From: Lolium rigidum
Taxonomy: Eukaryota > Streptophyta > Magnoliopsida > Poales > Poaceae
Assembly: GCF_022539505.1 (NCBI RefSeq)
Contig: NC_061513.1
Location: 353,071,696-353,135,695, forward strand
Length of the DNA: 64,000 nt
Reading direction: 5' to 3'
In this document: piece after piece, positions 1 to 10,547 of the stretch
How positions within the stretch are numbered: the first letter of the stretch is position 1
Layout: each line of letters starts with the position of its first letter
Translations under genes and position numbers: made by a program
The notes under the pieces: generated by a model
Databases searched by the model: none
What the model saw: the letters and a program-made list of their open reading frames with translations, nothing else
What the model was told of the DNA's origin: nothing

Positions 1-148
1 ACATGGAAAAAATACATGAATCGGCCTTGTATACAAAGTTTGGGCTAGTTTGCCCGTGTATCTGTAAATATAGTAGGATACGTGTCGGTTAGATAGAATT
101 TGGCTCGTGCACGGTTGGGATTATTCCCACGTTAGAAAGTCTACGGAC

Positions 149-156
149 TATAAATA
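149..156 (+). promoter_or_regulatory. LTR TATA box
   Basis: TATAAATA about 215 bp into the full LTR, repeated at 7343-7350 in the 3' LTR. Its position and conservation in both LTRs fit the U3 promoter of the element. Confidence 0.7.
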
Positions 157-262
157 TGTATCTAGGGTTATTGAGAAAGACAACAATCACGTTCATCACA
201 AACCAATCTAGGCGCATCGCCAACCCCTTGTTTCGAGGGTTTCTTCGGGTAAGCATCATGCT

Positions 263-467
263 GCCTAGATCGCATCTTGCGATCTAGGCGAGTACACGTT
301 TATTCGTCGTTCATGCGTTGCTCGTGCTCGAAGCCTTGTTGATGGCGAGCAACGTAGTTATCGTAGATGTGTTAGGGTTAGCATTGTTTCATCGTGTCAC
401 ATGCTTTTGTCCATGCAACCCTTAGACGTCTAGCCGCCCTTACACCTATCTTAGGTGTAAGGGCGGC
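263..467 (+). other. Structured LTR leader: serial perfect hairpins
   Basis: Two perfect stem-loops lie downstream of the TATA box. One has a 12-bp stem (263-274 with 278-289), the other a 16-bp stem (433-448 with 452-467), and both close on the 3-nt loop TCT. A weaker stem, gttgctcg/cgagcaac, lies between them. The same hairpins recur in the 3' LTR at 7458-7484 and 7626-7660. They would fold in the transcript; packaging, dimerisation, poly(A) control or silencing are possible roles, none of them shown here. Confidence 0.75.
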
Positions 468-1104
468 ACCTCGCTTGATCATTATTTAGTAGATCCGATC
501 CGTTATGATTGCTCCTTGTCCTTCAAGGATTAGTTTAATATCTGCATAGTTAGGCCTTGCAAACGGGTTGAAGGATCCAGTAGCACGTAGGGTGTAGTTT
601 GCTAGCCCTAGATAAGATGTTCCGGGGATCAACTTCATGTTGGTTTTTAGGCCTTGTCTAGGTTCGGTTTATTATCACCGTGCGTGGCTGCCAGGCTCAA
701 TCACGCGTAGGATGTTCCGATTATGTGGTGAAAACCCTAAATCGTCGTAGGTCGTTTCAGCTTTATATTGATCAAGCGGGACCACCATGTGATCGTAGAC
801 CTCATACGAACCATGGGTGGATCGGCTCCTTGAGCCGATTCACGGGACAACTTCGAGAGCCGATCGAGGCTCGTATTTAATGTTTACGTGTATGCCATGC
901 GGGAAACTAAGCGAAGCAAATCCATCACCTTCCTGACCAGGTATAGGTCAGGTGGCACGCCCTTGCACCAGCATCGGACGTGCGTGCCGAGGCTTTGCGG
1001 GCCGTCGCTCGAGGGACCAGGGCCAGCCGCAGTCCTGGGAGCCTCCCGGCTCTACTGTGTTGCCCGCCGTTGCTCGCCGGTGGGTTTCTGATCGCAACAC
1101 ATTC

Positions 1105-1122
1105 TGGCACGCCCGATGGGAC
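1105..1122 (+). promoter_or_regulatory. Putative primer-binding site
   Basis: The stretch tggcacgcccgatgggac begins 5 nt after the LTR end and has the position and GC-rich style of a tRNA primer-binding site in grass Gypsy elements. I do not assign the tRNA species. Confidence 0.6.
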
Positions 1123-3290
1123 AGTCTTCGACATCAACTGCATCGCCATCTACATCTGAGATGGCGGAAGGTACTCCGATCACGTACGAAGATCTGGCCG
1201 AGGAGCTCAAGAAGAAGTATGACGAGGTCAAAGCTATCCTCGAAGCCGACCTCATCGGCTCTTTCCGGAGAACCCGCTCACACGGCATTAGGTGGAAAGG
1301 GTTCTCACACGAAGGCGCGCTCGATGGAGTGGACCTGTCTGCCCCGTCGGAAGAACGCACCGGGTCTCGCGTCGGGAGATTAATTTCATGGTAGCTCATT
1401 CGCTGCACCGCCATTCCGAGAGCCCGGTGAACACTTTGGAGCGTGTTGCCCTTCGGGTGATCCGGGAAATCATGAGGCATCGGTACTCGCCGTCGGGACC
1501 TGCTCTAGGGACTCACCAAGGAGAGATACCACTCCGGTCCCGACCACCGCTGCCGTCCGCGTTGGCAGCACCGGAAGTGCCGAGTTCACCGGCATTCGTC
1601 GTCTACAAGATCGGTGGTGACCCTAGTGATTACCGGTTCTTGTATGAGGCGCCTAAGGAGATCCCTCACGGGTACACGTGCACATATGTGCCGGACTGCG
1701 GTAAATGGGCACTCGCGAACCGGACCGCAACGACGGGGACTTCGGAACAGCGAGGAGGAGCTTCGGATCAGATCTTGAGAAGCGAGACGTGGCTAGCTAA
1801 GTATGCCACTCCGACGAACCTCCGAGCTCAACTCCTGCGGTTGGCTCGGAGCTTGAGAAGCAAGCGTGGCTGGCTAAGTATGCCACTCCGGCGAATCTTC
1901 GAGTTCGACTCCCGCAGCCGGCACCGTGGATCGGATCGGTACAATCTTGAGAGACCGGTTCGGCATGGTGCCGAAAAGGAGGGCAATCGTCTATTCCAAG
2001 CCGTACCCCAACGAGTACGATTTGATCCCACTACCACCCAAATATCGGCTCCCTGAATTCTCCAAGTTTAGTGGGTCAGATGGCTCCAGCTCAATCGAGC
2101 ATGTGAGCCGATATTTGGCACAGCTGGGCACGATCTCAGCATCAGATGAACTACGTGTGAGGTTCTTCGCTCAGTCCCTCACATGATCGGCTTTCGGATG
2201 GTACACATCGCTGCCACCAGACTCCATCCGGACTTGGAAGCGATTGGAAGAACGAGTTCCACATGCGGTATCACTCGGAGGCTTCCGAGGCTGGCATTGC
2301 CGATCTAGCACAAGTACGACGGAAGCGCGGAGAAACGAGTGTCGGAATACATCCGGCGCTTCAGGACCGTTAGGAACCGATGCTATTCGGCTCGTGTGAT
2401 CGAAAAAGAAGCGATCGAGTTGGCGGTGGTGGGTCTCGCATCACCGATCAAGGATGTGGCCTCCCAAGCAGACTACCCTTCACTGGCGCATATGGTGCAG
2501 AAGCTGTCATTATATGAACAGCACCACCCAGAGGTGTACCAGGATAAATTCAAGCGTTCGGTGGTCCTGGTTGAGGCGGATGAAGATGAAGGCTCGCGGG
2601 AGATCAAGAGGTAGCGATGGCTGAATGGACTCGGGGGCAAGCCCCGTGTCTTGCAAATGGGTTAAGCCACAAGGTCCTCCAAGAGGGTTTGACTTCGACG
2701 TGACCAAAGCTGAGCAAATTTTCGACCTCTTACTTAAGGAGAAGCGGCTAAAGGTACCCGAAGGCCACAAGATCCCCAGCTGCGCGAGAGCTGAACGGAA
2801 AGCCATACTGCAAGTGGCATAACACGTTCACCCATGCCACCAACGACTGTAGGGTGTGGCGTCAGCAGATCCAAATGGTGATAGAACAAGGGCGTCTAAT
2901 TTTCAGCCAGTACGCCATGAAAGTCGACACACACCCTTCCCCGCCGTTAACATGGTGGAGTGCACTTACCCTGGGAGGTGCCAGCCAGGTTTCTCGTTCA
3001 ACATCAACATGGTAGGACCTGGGCACCACCCTGGTAAGGACAGAGACGAGGGCAGCTGCTCTCATAACAAGGACAAAGAGGAAGCCGTTCCGCGCGATCG
3101 GCTCCGGCACGATGGCAAGCGCTACATCACAGAGGGAGAAGTGAAGAATGTGAGATATCAGCGACCTCTCTCTGATCACCTCCTCAACAAATACGTGAGT
3201 CAATACGACCAACGCCGACGATACGACGACGATGACGAAAGAGATCGTCTGGCTAGCAGGGACGCCGAGGAGACATCGTCGGCATGATCG
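1116..3290 (+). pseudogene. Decayed gag (capsid) region of the Gypsy element
   Basis: The reading frame opens at 1116 (MGQSSTST...) and continues through pieces in shifting frames: 1116-1394, 1292-2056, 1926-2186, 2339-2614, 2625-2822 and 2856-3287. At least four frameshifts or stops separate them. The segment around 2040-2600 is the retrotransposon gag core, with the recognisable block EYIRRFRTVRNRCY at about 2345. A CxxH...H...C-like motif (YCKWHN...THATNDC) lies near 2800-2850. The C-terminal part is highly charged (Arg/Asp/Glu). Gag would form the particle in the cytoplasm; this copy cannot make the full protein. No better start than 1116 is seen. Confidence 0.8.
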
Positions 3291-3398
3291 CGACGAGAAG
3301 AGATATGAGCGCCACGCCAAGGAAAAGTCAAGAGAGCAAGACGACGTGGATAGGCACCGGGACTGTCCCTTCTTCGGTACATCGCCGGGATTCGAGGA

Positions 3399-4470
3399 AT
3401 GAGCCGATTGCCTACAATCGGCAACCGCCAGAATGTAGACGAGAAGAAGAAGGATGCGAGTGACGTGTCCATGTTCAAACGTCTAGGGCCTCTCCCGCCT
3501 CGGAACAAGCACGCCGAGTCCTCTCGGGTGGAAGATCTCGAGGAGTTAGAAGACGATGATGAAGAAGAAGAAGATAAGTACCACCGGCCAAGGTGGTGCC
3601 CCGATGGACTCAGCCGTTCCCAAAAGCGTAGGGTTCGGCGACTACGTGGTTTGGAGGAAGCCGAAAGGTTATACCCGCACACGTTAAGGAAGGCGCGGCC
3701 TGATCCGGCCGCGAAAATTCAGCGAACTGCGGACGAAGAAGGTCGGCCACAAAAGAAAGAGTGGCGCCCCGGACAAAGGAAAGCCGATGATGAGACATCG
3801 GCCGGCACAAACATGGTGTTCGTCCTTCCGGCGGAGTTTTGTGCTCCGAGATTAGACGAAGCACCCGTGGCACAACTTGACTGCGGCCCACGGCCGGCTA
3901 TCTTTGAGAAGCCACGAGAAAGGAGCTACGGACACCCGAAGGCCTTGTACTTACGAGGTTATATCAATGGGCAGCCTCGTCAACAAGATGCTTGGTGGAC
4001 ACCGGAGCGGCAGTCAACATTATGCCATACTCCATGCTACGTCGGTTGGGAAGCTCTAGCTCGGATCTGATCAAGACCAATGTTACACTGAGCGATTTCA
4101 ACGGCCAAGCATCTGAAGCACAAGGTGTTCTGAACGTGGATCTGACCGTAGGAAGGAAAACCATCCCTACGACTTTCTTTATTGTCGATAGCAAGAGCAC
4201 CTATGCTTGTCCTGCTAGGGAGAGATTGGATCCACGCCAACTGTTGCATTCCATCCACGATGCACCAATGTTTAATACGGTGGGATGGAGATGAAGTAGA
4301 GGTCGTCCACGCAGATGACTCAGCCGAGATTTCAACGGCCGGCATGAACGTTTGGGAGACGACGAGGCCAAGAGCCACTCTCGGGCATCACTTTGGACGA
4401 CCGCGAGCGCATCGACGTGACGAAGGACGGGGTGAGGCTGGTCTTATCCACCGGCCCGACCGTGTAACAA
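3399..4470 (+). pseudogene. Decayed gag tail and retropepsin-like protease
   Basis: A charged linker with an acidic run (LEELEDDDEEEEDKY, about 3530-3580) precedes an aspartic protease. The active site VDTGAAVN lies at about 3995-4020 and the flap-side motif GRDWIHANCC at about 4210. The three frames needed (starts near 3399, 3992 and 4182) show two frameshifts. The coding trace ends near 4470 at an in-frame stop after a typical protease C-terminus. In an intact element reverse transcriptase would follow; here none is present. Confidence 0.8.
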
Positions 4471-6390
4471 GAGCAAAATCTATGGACGTACGTGGCAAGG
4501 CCGATCCTTGTGATCGGCCCCAAAAAATAAAAAGGGATAATCTTGTCTCAAGCATGTCACGTGGTTATAGTAAAGCAAGACCAAGATGTAAATCTTCATT
4601 GAGCAATTCAATCAACATGAAGGCCGATTCCAGCAATCGGCCAAAATTATCCTCACCATACGTTCTGCCTGTGTTCAACGTTGATCTAACGGGCAACGGG
4701 TTTACGTCGGCTGATGAGCTGGAAGAAGTCAACATTGGTCCTGACGGAGCCGACGTTCAAGTACAGTGTCTTGGCTAACTACAGAGCCAATATCTGCAGT
4801 TACCTGACAGATTCGGCTCGGGGGGCACCTAATCAGATGAACATGTGCGATACATGTGCAGTGAAATATTGGGGGCCGATAGAAAATCGGCCATAAAAAA
4901 AATGTACATGCAAGTCACAGCCGATGCACAGACATCGACTTGAGAAAATATGCGAAGACAACAGTATACAAGTAAAGCCGATGCACAGCCATCGACTCTA
5001 GTACAAATTACACAGGATCTACCAGCTGCGTGTTCAAGGCGCGGATTTCGGCCAAGTCGGTCTTCAGTTCAGCTTTCGGATGTGTCAGTTTTGGCGTACA
5101 AGGCAGCCTTTTGCTCATTAAGCCGTTGGCATTTTTTCTGCAATATCGGCTTTCAACGGAAGAAGAGGTGATCGGCTCTGGTGTTTCTGCTGTCGGTTTG
5201 GCCAAGTTGGCCACCTTCTCAACTACACTCGTAGAAGTTGCTAGGGCCAGAGTGGCGGATGGCATGGGTACCTCCTCGACTTCCCCACCGGAGGTGTCAT
5301 CGATCCGCAAAGGAAGAGGTTAGCCGATAAGAACGACAAGGGGTCGGCATGCAAAATGAGCCGAGGAGAGGATGGATTTACGTTTGATATCTCCTGGTTT
5401 GATGGAGAGGCTTGCGGTTCCTTGCGAGCTCTCTTGATGCATCGGTTCTTTGTTTGTAGGCTGCCCTGCCCTGCTTTGATGGGAGTTTGGTAAACGGCAG
5501 GTTCAGGGGCTGACCTTTTCTTGGAAGCCGACGGTGGCAAGTCTGGCTGGCTCTGTGTGGTGGTTTTCTCAGAATTGCCCGAGCTCGAGTCCCTTCGACT
5601 GAACTGTGTGTCCTCACTAGAGTTTTCTTCAGTAGAGGTCTGTAGAAGAAATGCAAGTATGCTGCGAGAGCCTAGAAGGATGAATGAAATCAGCCAAATG
5701 GGCGAAACTTACGTGCGAGCCTTCTTCAGCTGGAGTAGGGCTTTGGCGCTTCAGAGTCTTCCTCGGCAGCCTACTTTCCTCACCGCTGTTCTCGCCTTGG
5801 CCGAGGCTCGGGGGCAGCTGACCTAGTAGACACTCTGCTTTTTGAAGCCGATTTAGGTGTCATCGGCCGGCTCGCATCACAACCCTCTTCAAAGGTGGTG
5901 AGTTTTTGCAAAAGAGGACCACCGGAGGCTGCTGGGAGGAATGCGAAAGGGGAGCCGTCATCATCTACGGTGGTCTGGACCGTCCTGTTGCTGCAAGGAG
6001 ATGAAGGGACATCATCGGCAAAACTATCTAACCTCGAAGGAGGCTGGATTTTCAAAACAGCCGATGAACGGCCATCGGCTTTAGAGTTGCAAAGTATTAT
6101 GGTCAGATATTAAATTACGATCCGAATTTGAGGAGTGCTTGGATGACTCGTCTAAATTGGTATTTGAGTCCGGCCTCATGGGCGTTTGAGGGGAAAAGTC
6201 CGATACGTTGCTATCGGTTCTTGGTGCGGCAAATGGAAGACTTGAAATTGGATAAATGGAGAGTCAAATTGGAAGAACAGTTCTTATTGATTCAAAGGAA
6301 CGACTTTACAAGAAAGAGCCGATGGTTCTCAAAAGGATCATCCGATGCCTAATACACTACTACCACTAGTCCTATACTACTAGTCCTAGT
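4471..6390. other. Pol-less internal region of the Gypsy element
   Basis: No YxDD reverse transcriptase, RNase H, HHCC or DDE integrase motif can be found on either strand. The DNA is rich in the short words gccgat and atcggc (for example 4500-4520, 4860-4890 and 6060-6080), which also occur through the rest of the element. This is the stretch where pol would sit in an autonomous relative. Confidence 0.75.
5008..6055 (-). pseudogene. Remnant of a second antisense ORF (low-complexity tail)
   Basis: Several minus-strand open pieces (5780-6055, 5378-5656, 5241-5540, 5008-5310) encode Ser/Pro/Lys/Thr-rich sequence, including PLLQKLTTFEEGCDA at about 5880-5925. I recall similar tails at the C-terminus of plant-mobile-domain-like proteins carried antisense in grass Tat elements, but no globular domain is left here. 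The pieces are out of frame with each other. Confidence in the family is low; that it is antisense coding relic is moderately likely. Confidence 0.35.
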
Positions 6391-6846
6391 CTAAGGGTCG
6401 TTGCTGCCCTCGTTGGTGCTGTCGTGGCTGCTGTCGGCGCTGCTACCGGCGGGCTCCTCATCGTTGTTGCCGTAGCCTTCGGCAGGAGCCCCGTACTCCT
6501 CCTCGTCATCATCGTCGTCATCATCATCCGACCCGGCGCGGAAGCGCTTCATCGGCGGGTACTCGTCGGAGGAGGTGTCCTCCTCCACTTCCTCATCCTC
6601 CTCATCGGAAGAGATGTCTTCGCCCCAGAGAGCATCATCGTCGTCCTCCTCCTCCGAATCCCCATCAACGAGGAAATGGAGGTTGTCTTCCCCATCGATC
6701 AGGGATTCATCATCCTCTGACCAGACGGAGAAGTCCCAGTCCGCCTCGTCCCATCGCTCCGGGGCGCGTATATCCTCCGGCGCCGGTTCGCGGGAGGAGG
6801 AAGACCGGTAGGAAAGACCGGAGGAGGAAGAGGAGGAGGAGTCCAT
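6391..6846 (-). CDS. Antisense acidic ORF (151 aa) carried by the Gypsy element
   Basis: The ORF is intact and read against the element, starting at the ATG at 6844-6846 (MDSSSSSSSG...) and ending at TAG 6391-6393. The N-terminus is a serine run; the rest is strongly Asp/Glu-rich with repeated DDDD and EEE blocks, one basic patch (PPMKRFR) and a Ser/Gly/Asn tail. No catalytic domain is recognised; the composition resembles a disordered acidic nuclear or chaperone-type protein. I chose this ATG because the upstream in-frame extension (to 6996) is hydrophobic and unlike the rest. A TATA-like TATTTAA lies 78 nt upstream on the same strand. Tat-lineage elements are known to carry additional, sometimes antisense, ORFs 3' of pol. 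Its conservation as an open frame beside a wrecked gag-pro is notable. Confidence 0.6.
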   Translation of the reverse strand: MDSSSSSSSGLSYRSSSSREPAPEDIRAPERWDEADWDFSVWSEDDESLIDGEDNLHFLVDGDSEEEDDDDALWGEDISSDEEDEEVEEDTSSDEYPPMKRFRAGSDDDDDDDDEEEYGAPAEGYGNNDEEPAGSSADSSHDSTNEGSNDP

Positions 6847-6923
6847 GGTGGAAGAAGGGTTTTCGAGTACTACATAGGAACAGAGGATGAGGAGGGGATG
6901 GAGAAGCAAACTGCTCGATGCGG

Positions 6924-6930
6924 TTAAATA
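6924..6930 (-). promoter_or_regulatory. TATA-like element for the antisense ORF
   Basis: TATTTAA on the minus strand, 78 nt upstream of the acidic ORF start codon. Placement is consistent with a dedicated antisense promoter, but this is a short AT-rich match only. Confidence 0.3.
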
Positions 6931-7112
6931 AAAGGGATATGGTGGAGAGTTAATGTTACAGCAGTTTCTGGGGAAGTGGTGCCAAAGAATTGTCAAATCG
7001 CGCAGAGAAGTTGAGAAGGCAAGGCATCATGATGAAGGATACTGCAGTGGTTCTACTCTGCCACGACATGACCCGACGAAGAAAAAACAGAGTGATTTTG
7101 GAATTATCATTT

Positions 7113-7128
7113 CCAAAACCAGGGGGGC
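7113..7128 (+). promoter_or_regulatory. Polypurine tract of the Gypsy element
   Basis: ccaaaaccaggggggc ends directly before the 3' LTR (TGTGTTATCACC at 7130). It would prime plus-strand DNA synthesis. Confidence 0.75.
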
Positions 7129-7129
7129 A

Positions 7130-8292
7130 TGTGTTATCACCAGAATTTGACCGGATCAGAGGTGGGCCGCGATTAAGATGGGCTTGAAGGATATACATGG
7201 AAGAAATACATGAACCGGCCTTGTATACAAAGTTTGGGCTAGTTTGCCCGTGTATCTGTAAATATAGTAGGATACGTGTCGGTTAGATAGAATTTGGCTC
7301 GTGCACGGTTGGGATTATTCCCACGTTAGAAAGTCTACGGACTATAAATATGTATCTAGGGTTATTGAGAAAGACAACAATCACGTTCATCACAAACCAA
7401 TCTAGGCGCATCGCCAACCCCTTGTTTCGAGGGTTTCTTCCGGGTAAGCATCATGCTGCCTAGATCGCATCTTGCGATCTAGGCGAGACACGTTTATTCG
7501 TCGTTCATGCGTTGCTCGTGCTGAAGCCTTGTTGATGGCGAGCAACGTAGTTATCGTAGATGTGTTAGGGTTAGCATTGTTTCATCGTGTCACATGCTTT
7601 TGTCCATGCAACCCTTAGACGTCTAGCCGCCCTTACACCTATCTTAGGTGTAAGGGCGGCACCTCGCTTGATCATTATTTAGTAGATCCGATCCGTTATG
7701 ATTGCTCCTTGTTCTTCAAGGATTAGTTTAATATCTGCATAGTTAGGCCTTGCAAACGGGTTGAAGGATCCGGTAGCACGTAGGGTGTAGTTTGCTAGCC
7801 CTAGATAAGATGTTCCGGGGATCAACTTCATGTTGGTTTTTAGGCCTTGTCTAGGGTCGGTTTATTATCACCGTGCGTGGCTGCCGTGCTCAATCACGCG
7901 TAGGATGTTCCGATTATGTGGTGAAAACCCTAAATCGTCGTAGGTCGTTTCAGCTTTATATTGATCAAGCAGGACCACCATGTGATCGTAGACCTCATAC
8001 GAACCATGGGTGGATCGGCTCCTTGAGCCGATTCACGAGGACAACTCGAGAGCCGATCAAGGATCGTATTTAATGTTTACGTGTATGCCATGCGGGAAAC
8101 CGAGCGAAGCAAATCCATCACCTTCACGACCAGGTATAGGTCAGGTGGCACGCCCTTGCACCAGCATCGGACGTGCGTGCCGAGGCTTTGCGGGCCGTCG
8201 CTCGAGGGACCAGGGCCAGCCGCAGTCCTGGGAGCCTCCCGGCTCTACTGTGTTTCCCGTCGTTGCTCGCCGGTGGGTTTCTGACCGCAACA
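7130..8292 (+). repeat. 3' LTR of the gag-pro Gypsy element (complete, 1163 bp)
   Basis: Starts TGTG after the polypurine tract and ends CGCAACA at 8292. It repeats 1-1099 with the same TATA box (7343-7350) and hairpins (7458-7484, 7626-7660). Sequence right of 8292 is Tekay pol, giving an exact boundary. Confidence 0.93.
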
Positions 8293-10502
8293 GATTCATG
8301 GGACATATCTTGTCTGCAGAAGGAATTGCCGTAGATCCCGCCAAGATCAAGACCGTTACAGAATGGCAAGCCCCAACCACCCAGACTGAGGTCCGCGCTT
8401 TCCTTGGATTAGCCGGATATTACCGTAGATTTGTTGAAGGCTTTTCAAGCATAGCTAGACCAATGACCCAACTGTTGAAGAAGGACAAGAAGTTTGAATG
8501 GACTGACAAATGTGAAGAAAGTTTCCAGCAACTCAAGAGTAGATTGACCTCAGCCCCAATTTTGATCATGCCGGACATCACCAAGCCCTTTGACGTCTAC
8601 TGCGACGCCTCCAAGATTGGCCTTGGATGTGTGTTAATGCAAGAAGGCAAAGTGATATCATATTTGTCAAGACAACTGAAGCAACATGAGCAGAATTACC
8701 CAACCCATGACTTAGAGCTTGCAGCCGTAGTCTTAGCTTTGAAAGTTTGGCGTCACTACCTCATGGGTAATCGATGCGAGATCTACTCCGACCACAAGAG
8801 CCTGAAATATATCTTCACCCAGAAAGAGCTGAATATGAGGCAGCGCAGATGGATAGAATTGATCAAGGATTACAACATGGAAATTCACTATCACCCCGGC
8901 AAGGCCAATGTGGTAGCAGATGCCCTGAGTCGACTGTCGTGTCAGTTGAACTCCATGATCGCAATCGAGCAACCTAGCCTGTTTCATGAGTTTGAACAGT
9001 TTAGACTTGAACTAGTTAGTGAAGGATTCCTAGCCAGCATAGAGCTTCAACCCACCTTGATTAGCCAGATCAAAGAAGCCCAGAAGGGAAACGCTAGCAT
9101 CGACGGAATCAAGAGTCAAATAGCTGCAGCGAAAGCACCGGGATTCACCGAAGATGAAGCCGGAGTTCTTTGGTACAAAGGACGCCTATGTGTGCCAGCA
9201 GATTCTGAGTTGAAGCAAGTCATCCTGAAAGAAGCTCATGACACCCTTTACTCAATCCATCCCGGAGGAACCAAGATGTATCAAGACTTAAAGGAACAAT
9301 TTTGGTGGCATGGAATGAAGAGAGAAATCGGAAGCTACATCGCCAAGTGTGATATCTGTCAGAGAGTCAAGGCGGAACATCAGCGACCCGCAGGACTGCT
9401 GCAACCACTGCAGATTCCAGAATGGAAGTGGGACTCAGTAGGAATGGACTTTATTATAGGTTTGCCCAAATCCAGCAAGGGAAATGATTCTATATGGGTA
9501 GTTGTTGATAGATTGACCAAGGTAGCCCATTCCATCCCTATCAAGACCACATACCAAGGCCCAAAGTTAGCTGAGTTATACATCTCCAGAATAGTCGCCC
9601 TGCACGGAACCCCGAAGTCAATTGTGTCAGATAGGGGATCCCAATTCACCTCAAGATTCTGGCAGAAAGTGCATGAAGGACTAGGGACCCGGCTGAATTT
9701 CAGCACCGCGTATCATCCGCAGACCGATGGACAGACTGAAAGAGTCAACCAGATACTGGAAGACATGTTGAGAGCATGTGTACTGGAATATGGATCTAAG
9801 TGGGAAGACTGCCTGCCTTACGTAGAATTCTCGTACAACAACAGTTACCAAGCCAGTTTACAAATGGCCCCCTTTGAAGCCCTGTACGGAAGGATGTGTC
9901 GTACCCCTCTGAATTGGTCGGAAGTCGGAGAGAGCCAAGTCTTTGAACCGGATGTTCTTCGAGAAGCCGAAGAGAAGGTGCACAAGATCCGCGAATACCT
10001 CAAGACGGCGCAATCAAGACAGAAGAGTTACGCCGACAAGAGACGCCGAGAGATGACCTTCGAGATCGGAGATTTTGTGTATCTCAAAGTATCCCCCCTT
10101 AAAGGAATGCAGAGATTCCAGCTCAAAGGAAAGCTTGCACCCCAATATGTCGGACCCTTCAAAGTTCTGAGTCGCCGAGGCGAAGTCTCCTATCAATTGG
10201 AACTACCGGAAGAAATGTCGGTTGTGTACGACGTGTTTCACATCTCACTACTCCGGAAGTGTCTAGAAGTGCCCGAGAAGACCGAAGTTTTCAAGAACAT
10301 CGATCACAGATCGGTGGATATCAACAAGGACTTGACGTATCGCGAAGTGCCTATTCGCATACTGGAAGAAGCTTTCAGAACCACTCGCACCAGGAGTATC
10401 AAGTTCCTGAAGATTCAGTGGAGCAACCATACCGAAGACGAAGCCACTTGGGAGCGAGAAGACTATATGAAGAAGGAGTACCCAGATCTCTTTAGTACCT
10501 GA
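8293..10502 (+). pseudogene. Tekay pol fragment: RT end, RNase H, integrase, chromodomain
   Basis: One uninterrupted frame of ~735 codons runs from the insertion junction to TGA 10500-10502. In order: the end of reverse transcriptase ([24 protein letters not shown], 8295-8480); RNase H (first Asp in [10 protein letters not shown] about 8600, then [10 protein letters not shown] about 8787 and VVADALSR about 8920); an integrase zinc finger (H...H...CDIC about 9240-9360); the integrase core with Asp in GMDFIIGLP, Asp in VSDRGSQF and Glu in DGQTERVNQ (9440-9760); and a chromodomain-like C-terminus (about 10350-10495, ending [15 protein letters not shown]). Polyprotein cleavage products would copy and integrate the element; chromodomains bind histone marks. 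The frame has no internal stop, so it was probably coding-competent when it was split. Open sequence left of 8293 is LTR of the inserted element, not pol. Confidence 0.92.
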
Positions 10503-10535
10503 TTTTCTTTAAGATCTCGGGACGAGATATTTTGT

Positions 10536-10547
10536 AAGGGGGAAGGG
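10536..10547 (+). promoter_or_regulatory. Polypurine tract of the Tekay element
   Basis: aagggggaaggg lies 2 nt before the LTR start (TGTAACATGC at 10550). Confidence 0.8.

Larger units (their letters stand above)
1..1099 (+). repeat. 5' LTR of the gag-pro Gypsy element (truncated by window edge)
   Basis: Position 1 aligns with 7195 in the 3' LTR, so the first ~65 bp are missing. The right end is ...cgcaaca at 1099, ending in the canonical CA. It carries a TATA box at 149-156 and several strong hairpins downstream of it. No coding function is apparent; short ORFs here are fortuitous. Confidence 0.93.
1..8292 (+). mobile_element. Non-autonomous Gypsy LTR retrotransposon (Tat-like), left edge cut
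   Basis: Two near-identical ~1.1-kb direct repeats bound the element: 1-1099, which lacks about 65 bp at the window edge, and 7130-8292. Between them are a primer-binding site, decayed gag and protease, no reverse transcriptase, RNase H or integrase, an antisense acidic ORF and a polypurine tract. The gag-pro plus antisense-ORF layout is what I know from grass Tat-lineage elements and their pol-less derivatives. By eye the LTRs differ at about 17 substitutions and a few indels in 1.1 kb (~1.6%), so the insertion is recent. It sits inside the pol gene of the Tekay element that continues at 8293. The expected target duplication on the right is gattc (8293-8297); the left copy is outside the window. 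Confidence 0.9.

Noticed and set aside
6424..6811. Plus-strand ORFs opposite the acidic ORF (Val/Ile- and Ser-rich)
   Set aside because: They are mirror images of the GAC/GAG/TCC-rich antisense ORF and have no independent support.
8010..8292. N-terminal extension of the Tekay pol frame (start at 8010)
   Set aside because: It lies wholly in the 3' LTR of the inserted Gypsy element and has a duplicate in the 5' LTR; the open frame across 8292 is accidental.
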